Shown: in pieces, positions 51,252 through 59,252 of the stretch
How positions within the stretch are numbered: the stretch's first letter is position 1
Layout of the letters: every line of letters starts with the position of its first letter
DNA from: Ferdinandcohnia sp036965165
GTDB taxonomy: Bacteria; Bacillota; Bacilli; Bacillales; Bacillaceae_L
NCBI RefSeq assembly: GCF_036965165.1
Contig: NZ_JBALOX010000074.1
Coordinates: 1 to 64,000, forward strand
DNA length: 64,000 nucleotides
Direction: 5' to 3'
Notes under the pieces: generated by a model
The model's input: the letters and a program-made list of their open reading frames with translations, nothing else
Told to the model about the DNA's origin: nothing
The model's database searches: none
Made by a program: the position numbers and the translations under genes

Positions 51252-52628
51252 CTATTTTCCTAAACAAAATTGTGAAAATAACTGATTGATTAAGCTCTCG
51301 TGTACAGCATCCCCGACAATTTCCCCTAATAGCTCCCATGTTCGGGTTAAATCTATTTGAACCATATCAATTGGTAGATCAGACTCCACCCCTGAAATGG
51401 CATCTTCAATTGATTTTTTTGCTTGCGTTAACAAGGCAATATGACGAGAATTAGAAACATATGTTAAATCATTTGCTTCGACATTTCCAGTAAAAAATAA
51501 GGAGGAAATAGCTTCTTCTAAAGCATCTACCCCTTTTTCTTCTAACAATGAGGTTGTAACAATTGGATCGTCTTTAGCAAGCTCCTTAACCTTTTCCATA
51601 TTAATCATTTGCGGAAGGTCTGTTTTATTAATGATGACGATTGTTTCCATACCTGAAACGGCTTCAAATAAACGCTCGTCCTCAACCGTAAACTCATCCC
51701 CATAGTTTAACACAAGTAAAATAAGATCTGCTTTTTTCAAAACCTCGCGAGAACGCTCGACACCAATGCGTTCCACAATATCCTCCGTTTCACGGATTCC
51801 AGCTGTATCGACAAGACGTAATGGAACACCACGTACATTGACATATTCTTCGATCACATCACGCGTTGTTCCCGGGATATCTGTTACAATTGCCTTATTT
51901 TCATGAACTAAACTATTTAATAAAGATGATTTACCTACATTCGGCCTACCTATAATAACAGTAGATAAGCCTTCTCGTAAAATTTTCCCTTGGTTAGAGG
52001 TTTCTAATAATTTTTTGACTTCATCGTGTACCTTATTGGCTTTTTCAAGTAGCACACGATGAGTCATTTCTTCAACGTCATCATACTCCGGATAATCAAT
52101 ATTTACTTCAATATGTGCTAATGTCTCAAGCAATTCCTGACGCAAACGATTAATAAGGGTAGATAATCTACCTTCCATTTGACCAATTGCAACATTCATC
52201 GCACGGTCGGTCTTTGCGCGGATTAAATCCATTACTGCTTCTGCCTGTGAGAGGTCTATCCGACCATTTAAAAAGGCCCGCTTTGTAAATTCTCCAGGTT
52301 CCGCTAATCTTGCCCCATTTGTAAGAACAAGCTGGAGGACTCGGTTAACCGAAACTAGTCCACCATGACAATTGATTTCAATTACATCCTCCCTTGTGAA
52401 AGTCTTTGGTCCTCTCATCAAGGTAAGCATTACTTCTTCTACAACTTGTTTCGTATCTGGATCTACAATATGTCCATAATGGATTGTATGTGAGTCTACC
52501 TCTTTTAAATTTTTCCCTTTAAAAACTCGATTTGCAATATCAATCGCATCATCCCCACTTAACCGGACGATTGCAATTGCTCCTTCTCCCATTGGAGTTG
52601 AAATGGCTGCTATTGTATCAAACTCCAT
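51252..52628 (-). CDS. mnmE: tRNA-modification GTPase MnmE (TrmE/ThdF)
   Basis: This 458-aa protein has an N-terminal folate-binding domain (MEFDTIAAISTPMGEGAIAIVRLSG start), a helical domain and an inserted G domain. The G domain has G1 GRPNVGKSS, G3 DTAG and G4 NKTD. The C-terminal FCLGK Cys motif completes it. It is the partner of MnmG. The ATG at 52628 is only three bases from a run of N, so its ribosome site cannot be seen. A DnaA-box cluster lies upstream. Confidence 0.97.
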   Translation of the reverse strand: MEFDTIAAISTPMGEGAIAIVRLSGDDAIDIANRVFKGKNLKEVDSHTIHYGHIVDPDTKQVVEEVMLTLMRGPKTFTREDVIEINCHGGLVSVNRVLQLVLTNGARLAEPGEFTKRAFLNGRIDLSQAEAVMDLIRAKTDRAMNVAIGQMEGRLSTLINRLRQELLETLAHIEVNIDYPEYDDVEEMTHRVLLEKANKVHDEVKKLLETSNQGKILREGLSTVIIGRPNVGKSSLLNSLVHENKAIVTDIPGTTRDVIEEYVNVRGVPLRLVDTAGIRETEDIVERIGVERSREVLKKADLILLVLNYGDEFTVEDERLFEAVSGMETIVIINKTDLPQMINMEKVKELAKDDPIVTTSLLEEKGVDALEEAISSLFFTGNVEANDLTYVSNSRHIALLTQAKKSIEDAISGVESDLPIDMVQIDLTRTWELLGEIVGDAVHESLINQLFSQFCLGK

Positions 52629-52631
52629 TTT

Positions 52632-52678
52632 NNNNNNNNNNNNNNNNNNNNNNNNNNNNNNNNNNNNNNNNNNNNNNN
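52632..52678. other. Assembly gap (47 N)
   Basis: A run of 47 undetermined bases covers the mnmE ribosome-binding site and part of the upstream DnaA-box region. The true gap length is not known. Confidence 0.99.
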
Positions 52679-52709
52679 TGTGAATATCTTTTTAACTAGT
52701 ATTACCTAT

Positions 52710-52784
52710 TTATCCACAAGAAAACAAATCCATGTTTTCTTAAAATAAACCACACTCCATTTTATCTTATCCACATGTGAATAA
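52710..52784. promoter_or_regulatory. DnaA-box cluster upstream of mnmE
   Basis: Perfect boxes lie at 52710-52718 (TTATCCACA), 52767-52775 (TTATCCACA) and, directly abutting in opposite orientation, 52776-52784 (TGTGAATAA). A one-mismatch box (TGTGAATAT) sits at the gap edge, 52679-52687. The B. subtilis thdF upstream region is also a DnaA-box cluster. Confidence 0.75.
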
Positions 52785-52895
52785 CAATATTGAAGAACTT
52801 ACTAGCACGCAACAAATAATCGGAAATTCTGTATTATAACAATCTGTTCTTTAAAACGTTCGGTACAGATCTAGTTTTTTTAAAAAAAGTGTACA

Positions 52896-52926
52896 AAAAA
52901 ACCTAGGCAATCGCCTAGGTTTTTTA
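52896..52926 (-). terminator. Terminator of the rpmH-rnpA-yidC-jag operon
   Basis: AAAAACCTAGGC / GCCTAGGTTTTTT perfect hairpin with U-tracts on both strands. Confidence 0.85.
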
Positions 52927-52932
52927 TACATG

Positions 52933-53553
52933 TTATTCTGCTGGTGAAATTACGATATGTCGATTTGGATCTGAACCACTGGAAGATGTTTTTACCTTTT
53001 TCTGATTCGCAAGTGCTGTATGAATGACCTTTCGCTCGTATGATGGCATTGGTTCTAATTTTACATCTTGCTTTGTTCGATTTACTTTATCAGCAAGTCT
53101 TTCCGCTAGTAGAATCAACGTTTCTTCACGACGGCCTCGATAGTTTTCGGCATCCACCACAATGTTCAAATAATGATCTGAAAATCGATTCGCAACAAGT
53201 TGTGTTAAATACTGAAGTGAATTTAAGGTTTGGCCTCTTTTTCCAATTAAAACGGCCATTTTTTCACCTGATAATTGGAATGTAACATTCTTTCCATTTC
53301 GTGTAACATCCAAAGTCGCTGGAACACCCATTGTTGAAACGACATTTTCTAAGAATTTCTGTGCTTCTTCGACTGGATCAATTTTCACGGTTACTTTTAC
53401 AACAGCTGGCTTTGTTCCAAAAATCCCAAATATCCCTTTTTTACCTTCATCGATGACTTGAATATCGGTGCGGTCTCTTGTTGTGTTAAGTTGAGCTAAA
53501 GCTGATTCTACTGCTTCATCGACGGTTTGCCCTGTAGCAGTTACCTGTTTCAC
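52933..53553 (-). CDS. jag: RNA-binding protein Jag (KhpB/EloR)
   Basis: This 206-aa protein has an N-terminal Jag domain (MKQVTATGQTVDEAVESALAQL, ending IFGIFGTKPAVVKV). A KH-II domain (about 80-145, VLIGKRGQTLNSLQYLTQLVAN) and an R3H domain (about 146-204, EPMPSYERKVIHTALANQKKVKTSS) follow. It binds RNA with KhpA and influences cell elongation and sporulation. Its GTG start overlaps the yidC stop (GTGA). Confidence 0.96.
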   Translation of the reverse strand: MKQVTATGQTVDEAVESALAQLNTTRDRTDIQVIDEGKKGIFGIFGTKPAVVKVTVKIDPVEEAQKFLENVVSTMGVPATLDVTRNGKNVTFQLSGEKMAVLIGKRGQTLNSLQYLTQLVANRFSDHYLNIVVDAENYRGRREETLILLAERLADKVNRTKQDVKLEPMPSYERKVIHTALANQKKVKTSSSGSDPNRHIVISPAE

Positions 53554-54326
53554 TTTTTCGCTCCTCCCGCTTTTCCAGATTGTGCAGCTCTAATATCTGG
53601 ACCTTTAATTAAATATGTTTGAACAATCATAAAGATATTACCTACTACCCAGTATAAAGATAAGGCCGCTGGGAAGCTGATTGCAAAGACAACGATCATG
53701 ATTGGCATTAACCATAGCATCATTGCCATTTGCGGATTGTTTTCCATACCCATCATTGTAATTTTCTGCTGGATAAATGTTGTTACACCAGCAACTAAAG
53801 GTAGTATATAATATGGATCTGATTCACCTAAGTCAAACCACAAAAAGTTGTGATTTGCAATTTCACTTGTTCTCATAATTGCATGGTAGAAACCAATTAA
53901 GATTGGCATTTGAATCAATAATGGGAAACATCCTGCTAATGGATTGACACCATGCTTTTGGAAAAGCTGCATCGTTTCTTGTTGTAGTTTTTGTTGTGTT
54001 GCTTGGTCTTTTGAGCTGTATTTTTCACGAAGTGACTTTAGCTCAGGTTGAATTGCTTGCATTGCTTTTGAACTCTTTGTTTGTTTGATCATTAAAGGCA
54101 ATAAAGCAAAACGAATTATAAGGGTAACAATAATAATTGCTAAACCGTAGTTTGCATTTCCAAATAGCTCAGCAAAATAAGTAATGAGCCAAGATAATGG
54201 ATAAACAAAGTACTTGTTCCAAAATCCTGTACTTTCTGCGGTAATCGGATCATTAATCTGGGCACACCCTGATAATAGTAGAATCAATCCTATTAGCGCA
54301 CTTATTAATAATATTCGCCTTTTCAA
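53550..54326 (-). CDS. yidC: Membrane-protein insertase YidC/OxaA (SpoIIIJ)
   Basis: This 258-aa lipoprotein-type insertase has a signal peptide with lipobox LLSGC (Cys about residue 21). Five helices follow, including YGLAIIIVTLIIRFALLPLMI with the conserved Arg in the hydrophilic groove and a cytoplasmic hairpin (KAMQAIQPELKSLREKY). A basic C-terminal end completes it. It is the SpoIIIJ type, needed for forespore sigma-G activation in B. subtilis. A TTG start follows AGGAGG. Confidence 0.96.
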   Translation of the reverse strand: MKRRILLISALIGLILLLSGCAQINDPITAESTGFWNKYFVYPLSWLITYFAELFGNANYGLAIIIVTLIIRFALLPLMIKQTKSSKAMQAIQPELKSLREKYSSKDQATQQKLQQETMQLFQKHGVNPLAGCFPLLIQMPILIGFYHAIMRTSEIANHNFLWFDLGESDPYYILPLVAGVTTFIQQKITMMGMENNPQMAMMLWLMPIMIVVFAISFPAALSLYWVVGNIFMIVQTYLIKGPDIRAAQSGKAGGAKK

Positions 54327-54478
54327 CTACTTTTCCTCCTAGTTCTAAATATCCTAAAGGTAAATATGTATCTCGTATATATTTTAAAACATATTCATTC
54401 GAAGAAAAAATCAATATGTACCCTTGTATTCTACCATCTTTATATGAAAATTTCTTTCTTTCCTTTGAAAAAAGTCAA

Positions 54479-54826
54479 CTATTTTGGGACCTTTTTTAAC
54501 ACTTTTGCCACCTTTAAGACATGAAGCAAGCTTTTCTTTACTTCTTCATAGCTCATCTCGGCAACAGGCTTCCTGGCAATGATCACATAATCCTTAATTT
54601 GTACCAGTTCTTTGTGCTCAAGGAAAAATTGACGAATCAACCGTTTAATACGATTCCTAGTAACAGCGTTTCCAATTTTTTTACTTACAGATAAGCCAAT
54701 GCGGAAATGCTCTAGTTCTTCCCTATTGTAGACGTAGACTATAAATTGCCGATTGGCTGAAGATTTCCCTGATTTAAACACCGTTTGAAAATCTTGGTTG
54801 TTTTTTATACGGTATTCTTTTTTCAT
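54479..54826 (-). CDS. rnpA: Ribonuclease P protein component
   Basis: This 115-aa basic protein has the RNR signature GNAVTRNRIKRLIRQFF (about 53-69) that contacts RNase P RNA, plus VFKSGKSSANRQF and YVIIARKPVAEMSYEE. It follows rpmH; a hairpin between them probably lowers its expression relative to L34. Confidence 0.96.
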   Translation of the reverse strand: MKKEYRIKNNQDFQTVFKSGKSSANRQFIVYVYNREELEHFRIGLSVSKKIGNAVTRNRIKRLIRQFFLEHKELVQIKDYVIIARKPVAEMSYEEVKKSLLHVLKVAKVLKKVPK

Positions 54827-54859
54827 TCCTTACAACTCCCGTACGGCATGTCCTTTTAG

Positions 54860-54888
54860 AAAAAAAGACCACTGAGCTTTCAGTGGCC
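54860..54888 (-). terminator. Attenuating hairpin between rpmH and rnpA
   Basis: GGCCACTGA / TCAGTGGTC stem followed by seven T on the minus strand. It overlaps the last base of rpmH and would give more L34 mRNA than RnpA mRNA. Confidence 0.7.
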
Positions 54889-55022
54889 TATGCTGATAAT
54901 ACTTTTCTTCCTTTTTGACGACGACGAGCAAGAACTTTACGTCCGTTTTTAGAGCTCATACGACTACGGAATCCGTGAACTTTGCTGTGCTTACGTTTGC
55001 TTGGTTGATATGTTCTTTTCAT
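54888..55022 (-). CDS. rpmH: 50S ribosomal protein L34
   Basis: This 44-aa very basic protein reads MKRTYQPSKRKHSKVHGFRS at the N-terminus and ends QKGRKVLSA. Length and sequence are typical. The ATG at 55022 is preceded by a strong AGGGAGGTG ribosome site. It marks the left border of oriC. Confidence 0.98.
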   Translation of the reverse strand: MKRTYQPSKRKHSKVHGFRSRMSSKNGRKVLARRRQKGRKVLSA

Positions 55023-55054
55023 ATATGACACCTCCCTGAGGAATTAACTCTCAA

Positions 55055-55245
55055 AATCAAATACGACTTGGCGTATTTGCGCCCAGATTTTTTCGAGTGT
55101 GCTCGAAAAGTTTCCTCTAAAAATCTGTGGCATCCGCCGGAGGCTTTAACTTTATTCAGCCAGGGTTTGAACCCCCACTGAATTATATACTCTCTTTGCA
55201 TTCATCCTCCACTTAAAGAAGTAAGGATTTCTGCTGAATAAAGTT
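55055..55245 (+). repeat. Dispersed repeat family 1, copy C (191 bp)
   Basis: TCAAATACGACTTGGCGTATTTG, TTTTTTCGAG..CTCGAAAAG hairpin, TGGCATCCGCCGGAGGC, then inverted arms TTAACTTTATTCAGC (55144-55158) and GCTGAATAAAGTTAA (55231-55245). It is nearly the same length as copy A but in the opposite orientation. It lies right upstream of rpmH. Confidence 0.8.
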
Positions 55246-55411
55246 AAACATCAGACAGTCTTACTAATTATAGTGAAAACCCATAAAAGATGTCAACCTT
55301 ATTTGAAATACTATATTCTGGATAGAAAATGATAATTTAGATAAAAGTAAGTCGAGATCTTTACATACTCCCCTCAAATTTTACTCATAAACCAAATTTT
55401 TTCCTTCTTTT

Positions 55412-55584
55412 GTTGCAGCGGCTAGAAACTCGAGAAACTTCATCTCCTCTGGCAGAGGCAAAGAACGCCTCTTTGTCAGAGCTTCCGACGCACAGGAAGT
55501 GCTAGTGCCGACTTAGCCACAGGACGTGGCGATCTAAGTCGGCCAATTTCCTCGTTTCTGGGCGAGTCGCTTCCACTTTTCTAT
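55412..55584 (+). repeat. Dispersed repeat family 2, copy d (diverged)
   Basis: GGCTAGAAACTCGAGAAACTTC, an AGAGGC/GCCTCT hairpin, GTGCCGACTTAGCCACAGGACGTGGC hairpin and CGCTTCCACTTTTC end. It is related to copy b by the GCCACAGGACGT centre and to the adjacent copy e by the shared start. Confidence 0.6.
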
Positions 55585-55585
55585 G

Positions 55586-55706
55586 TTGTCTAGCTTCAAC
55601 GCCTAGAAATTCGAGAAACTTCGTCTCCTTCTACAGAGGTAAAAGGCACCTCTGAGTCAGAGCCTCCAGTTTCCTCATTTCTGAGCAAGGCGTTTCAGCT
55701 TTTCTT
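55586..55706 (+). repeat. Dispersed repeat family 2, copy e
   Basis: TTGTCTAGCTTCAACGCCTAG, AAATTCGAGAAACTTCGTCTCC, AGAGGTAAAAGGCACCTCT hairpin and end GCGTTTCAGCTTTTC. It lies in tandem with copy d and ends four bases before the first DnaA box of oriC. Confidence 0.65.
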
Positions 55707-55709
55707 AGT

Positions 55710-56028
55710 TGTGGACAACTTTTTTCGACATTTTTTTTAATCCACAACATTTATCGACATGTTTTACACATCATCTTGTGTTGTGGATAATTATTTTCCA
55801 CAAGGTATAGATTATGTGGATAAGTTTTCAAAAACCATTGATTATCTAGTCATTATCTGATATTATAGTTTTGTTTTCACTCGTAATAAGTTATTAACAT
55901 TTTTCTTTTATCCACAGAATGTGGATATCTTGTGGATAGATTTTCTAACATTGTGAATGATAACTTGTCCACAATCGGTGGATTATGTCGAAAAGATGTT
56001 TTTCTACTATATTATATAGTTATTCACA
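55710..56028. other. oriC: oriC, upstream DnaA-box region (incA/incB-like)
   Basis: Nine DnaA boxes precede dnaA. Perfect TTATNCACA matches lie at 55782-55790, 55815-55823, 55908-55916 and 56020-56028. One-mismatch boxes lie at 55710-55718, 55794-55802, 55920-55928, 55931-55939 and 55965-55973. Orientation is mixed. This region also holds the dnaA promoter, so DnaA autoregulation is expected. Confidence 0.92.
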
Positions 56029-56152
56029 AATTACCAAGAATGTATATTTATAAAACCTTATTCGTTATAAGAAAAATCACTGCATAAAGACTTATTTTTA
56101 TACATTTGATTCATCAGACTAAATAGAAATCCGTTACAAAGGAGGGATATTG

Positions 56153-57499
56153 TTGGAGAATATTGCAGATTTATGGGCAAAAGCACTCCAGGAGATTGAG
56201 AAGAAACTAAGCAAACCTAGCTTTGAAACATGGCTTAAATCAACAAAAGCACATGCCCTACAAAAAGATACACTTATCATTACGGCTCCTAATGAGTTTG
56301 CTAGAGATTGGCTAGAATCTAGATATCTGCATCTAATTGCTGAAACAATTTATGATTTAACCGGTGCAGAACTAGGAATCAAATTTATTATTCCTCAAAA
56401 TCAACTTGATGAAGAATTCGATTTAAAAACACCTGAGAAAAAAGCTACAAAACAAGATGAACCAGCTGAACACTCTCAAAACATGCTAAATCAAAAATAT
56501 ACTTTTGACACATTTGTCATTGGATCTGGTAATCGCTTTGCACATGCTGCATCTTTAGCCGTTGCAGAAGCACCAGCAAAAGCCTATAACCCACTCTTTC
56601 TATATGGTGGCGTTGGTTTAGGTAAAACCCATTTGATGCATTCGATTGGCCATTATGTACAAGAGCATAATCCGAATGCTAAAGTCGTCTATCTCTCATC
56701 AGAGAAATTTACAAATGAATTCATTAACTCCATTCGAGATAATAAAGCTGTTGAATTTCGAAACAAATACCGAAGTGTCGACATCTTACTTATAGATGAT
56801 ATTCAGTTCATAGCCGGAAAAGAATCAACACAAGAAGAATTTTTCCATACATTTAATACCTTGCATGAAGAAGGTAAGCAAATTGTCATTTCGAGTGATA
56901 GACCGCCGAAGGAAATTCCAACCTTAGAAGATAGGCTTCGTTCCCGCTTTGAATGGGGATTGATAACAGATATTACTCCTCCAGATCTAGAGACAAGGAT
57001 TGCGATTTTACGCAAAAAGGCAAAGGCAGAGGGACTTGATATTCCAAATGAAGTGATGCTTTATATTGCGAACCAAATCAACACGAATATTCGTGAGCTT
57101 GAGGGTGCGCTTATTCGTATCGTTGCCTATTCATCTTTAATTAATAAGGACATAAATGCGGACCTTGCTGCAGAAGCTTTAAAAGATATCATTCCAAGTT
57201 CCAAACCAAAAGTGATTACCATTTTTGAGATTCAAAAGGTCGTTGGACAGCATTATAATATTAAACTTGAGGATTTTAAGGCGAAAAAACGTACAAAATC
57301 GATTGCCTTCCCTCGCCAAATTGCGATGTATCTTTCTAGGGAAATGACAGATAACTCACTTCCTAAAATTGGTGAGGAATTTGGAGGACGTGACCATACA
57401 ACCGTTATTCATGCTCACGAGAAAATCACAAACCTATTAACATCAGACACACAATTACAAAAACAAATAAATGAAATCATTACCCAATTAAAGGGCTAA
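56153..57499 (+). CDS. dnaA: Chromosomal replication initiator DnaA
   Basis: This 448-aa protein has four domains. Domain I (1-85) contains SKPSFETWLKSTKAH. A short linker follows. AAA+ domain III has Walker A GGVGLGKTH, Walker B ILLIDDIQF and the sensor motif RLRSRFEWGL. Domain IV has the DnaA-box-reading signature GEEFGGRDHTTVIHAHEKI. The second of two TTG codons (56153, MENIADLW) is chosen by a seven-base spacing from AAAGGAGG. Confidence 0.98.
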   Translation: MENIADLWAKALQEIEKKLSKPSFETWLKSTKAHALQKDTLIITAPNEFARDWLESRYLHLIAETIYDLTGAELGIKFIIPQNQLDEEFDLKTPEKKATKQDEPAEHSQNMLNQKYTFDTFVIGSGNRFAHAASLAVAEAPAKAYNPLFLYGGVGLGKTHLMHSIGHYVQEHNPNAKVVYLSSEKFTNEFINSIRDNKAVEFRNKYRSVDILLIDDIQFIAGKESTQEEFFHTFNTLHEEGKQIVISSDRPPKEIPTLEDRLRSRFEWGLITDITPPDLETRIAILRKKAKAEGLDIPNEVMLYIANQINTNIRELEGALIRIVAYSSLINKDINADLAAEALKDIIPSSKPKVITIFEIQKVVGQHYNIKLEDFKAKKRTKSIAFPRQIAMYLSREMTDNSLPKIGEEFGGRDHTTVIHAHEKITNLLTSDTQLQKQINEIITQLKG

Positions 57500-57556
57500 G
57501 ATATAAAAAGTAATGTTTCATCTTTTATTTTGGACAAGTACTTGTAACGTGAATAC

Positions 57557-57705
57557 TGTGAATAACTTCTTTGTTGTTGCACACAGTCTGTCCACATGTG
57601 GATAGGCTGTTTTGATTTGCTTTATGGCGGTTATCCACATATCCACAGGACCTACTAGTACTTCTACGGTTTTTCTTTTAAAAAAAATATATATATAACT
57701 TACAA
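57557..57705. other. oriC: oriC, dnaA-dnaN unwinding region (incC-like)
   Basis: DnaA boxes: TGTGAATAA (57557-57565), TGTGGATAG (57597-57605, one mismatch), TTATCCACA (57631-57639, perfect) and ATATCCACA (57639-57647, one mismatch). Then comes a short GC tract (GGACC), DnaA-trio-like triplets TAC-TAG-TAC-TTC-TAC (57653-57667) and an AT-rich run to about 57705. This order is that of the basal unwinding system of B. subtilis. Confidence 0.85.
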
Positions 57706-57754
57706 ATGTATTCGCATGAAATCAAAAATAGAACTATCTTTAGGAGGATTTTTG

Positions 57755-58891
57755 ATGAAATTTATCATTCAAAGAGACTATCTTGTTCGAAGTGTTCAAG
57801 ATGTAATGAAAGCTGTATCTTCAAGAACAACCATTCCGATCTTAACTGGAATAAAAATTGTAGGAACAAATGAAGGGGTAACACTTACAGGTAGTGATTC
57901 TGATGTTTCCATTGAATCCTTTATTCCTACAGAAGAAGCTGGAGATGAAATTGTCGAAATTAAAGAATCTGGAAGCATTGTTTTACAGGCACGTTTCTTT
58001 AGTGAAATTGTTAAAAAGCTTCCTAAGGATACTGTTGAAATTGAAGTTCAATCCAACTTACTCACTATTATTCGTTCAGGAAAAGCTGAATTTAATTTAA
58101 ATGGTCTTGATGCGGATGAATATCCACAATTACCGCAAATTGAAGGTAATCAAGGATTTAAAATTCCAGCAGATCTATTAAAAAATATGATACGACAAAC
58201 GGTATTTGCCGTATCAACATCTGAAACTCGCCCTATTTTAACCGGTGTAAACTGGAAGGTTGAAAATAATGCACTACAATGTATTGCGACAGACAGCCAC
58301 CGACTCGCAATGCGAACTGCAACGATTGAAACAGAGAGCGAAGGATCTTATAGTGCTGTTATTCCAGGTAAAAGCTTAAATGAATTAAGTAAAATTCTAG
58401 ATGATACAACAGATTTAGTAGATATCGTCATAACTGAAAACCAGGTGCTATTTAAAACAAAACATTTATTGTTCTTCTCCCGTTTATTAGATGGCAGCTA
58501 CCCAGATACGTCTAGATTAATCCCTTCCGAAAGTAAAACGGAGATTATTTTAGCAACAAAAGAATTTTTACAATCCATTGATCGTGCTTCCCTACTTGCA
58601 AGAGAAGCAAATAATAATGTCGTGAAATTTACGACTTTACCTGATGGTGTTGTCGAAATTTCATCCACATCTCCTGAAATCGGAAAGGTAAACGAGGAAA
58701 TACAAAGTAAATCAATCGAAGGTGAAGAATTAAAGATTTCTTTTAGTGCAAAATATATGATGGATGCATTAAAGGCACTAGAAAACTCCGAAATTCGAAT
58801 TAGCTTTAGCGGAGCTATGAGACCATTCGTTATTAAAGCACTTGATGACGAAACAGTTCTTCACTTGATTCTTCCAGTACGCACGTACTAA
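57755..58891 (+). CDS. dnaN: DNA polymerase III beta sliding clamp
   Basis: This 378-aa three-domain clamp begins MKFIIQRDYLVRSVQDVMKA, has LTGSDSDVSIES, ATDSHRLAMR and the C-terminal end MRPFVIKALDDETVLHLILPVRTY. It tethers the polymerase and recruits YabA, MutS and others. ATG 57755 follows TAGGAGG by six bases; an extension to 57716 has no ribosome site and lies in the origin. Confidence 0.98.
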   Translation: MKFIIQRDYLVRSVQDVMKAVSSRTTIPILTGIKIVGTNEGVTLTGSDSDVSIESFIPTEEAGDEIVEIKESGSIVLQARFFSEIVKKLPKDTVEIEVQSNLLTIIRSGKAEFNLNGLDADEYPQLPQIEGNQGFKIPADLLKNMIRQTVFAVSTSETRPILTGVNWKVENNALQCIATDSHRLAMRTATIETESEGSYSAVIPGKSLNELSKILDDTTDLVDIVITENQVLFKTKHLLFFSRLLDGSYPDTSRLIPSESKTEIILATKEFLQSIDRASLLAREANNNVVKFTTLPDGVVEISSTSPEIGKVNEEIQSKSIEGEELKISFSAKYMMDALKALENSEIRISFSGAMRPFVIKALDDETVLHLILPVRTY

Positions 58892-58908
58892 TTTGTGAAT
58901 AAAATTTG

Positions 58909-58944
58909 AACTACTAGGCGATAAAAACCTAGTAGTTTTCTTTT
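58909..58944 (+). terminator. Terminator of dnaA-dnaN
   Basis: AACTACTAGG / CCTAGTAGTT perfect stem followed by TTCTTTTC. Confidence 0.8.
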
Positions 58945-58989
58945 CTAGTTGTGGTTTCTTTAGTAAAATAAAAGAAAGAAGGCGAAAAA

Positions 58990-59208
58990 ATGGCAAAAAA
59001 AGTAGAAATTTCGACAGACTTTATCACATTAGGACAGTTTTTAAAGCTTGCGGATGTCATCCAAACGGGTGGAATGGCTAAGTGGTTTCTTAGTGAACAT
59101 GAAGTCTATGTAAATGGAGAGCTAGAAAATCGCCGTGGAAAAAAGCTAGTAAAAAAGGATGAAGTAGACATTCCTGGCTTTGGAACGTTTGTCATATCAA
59201 ATGCGTAG
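58990..59208 (+). CDS. yaaA: S4-domain protein YaaA (RlbA)
   Basis: This 72-aa S4-like RNA-binding protein reads ITLGQFLKLADVIQTGGMAKWFLSEHEVYVNGELENRRGKKLVKKDEV. Orthologs act in 50S ribosome assembly. It lies between dnaN and recF as in other Bacillus. The stop codon is inside a GC-rich hairpin. Confidence 0.95.
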   Translation: MAKKVEISTDFITLGQFLKLADVIQTGGMAKWFLSEHEVYVNGELENRRGKKLVKKDEVDIPGFGTFVISNA

Positions 59209-59238
59209 CGCTGGGGTCCCCCCTCGCGCTTGTACGCA
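59202..59238 (+). other. GC-rich hairpin between yaaA stop and recF
   Basis: TGCGTA-GCGC ... GGGG/CCCC ... GCGC-TTG-TACGCA folds into a nested stem. It covers the yaaA stop and ends a few bases before the recF ribosome site (GGGTGA). Confidence 0.5.
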
Positions 59239-59252
59239 AAGGGTGAATCCAT

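Noticed and set aside
51867..51880. TGTTCCCGGGATAT inside mnmE as a Noc-binding site
   Set aside because: It matches ATTTCCCGGGAAAT in only 11 of 14 bases, is single and lies in a coding frame. This is too weak to annotate.
55710..56028. Spaced TTATCCACA repeats as a CRISPR or iteron array
   Set aside because: The units are nine-base DnaA boxes in both orientations with irregular spacing at oriC, not direct repeats with uniform spacers.
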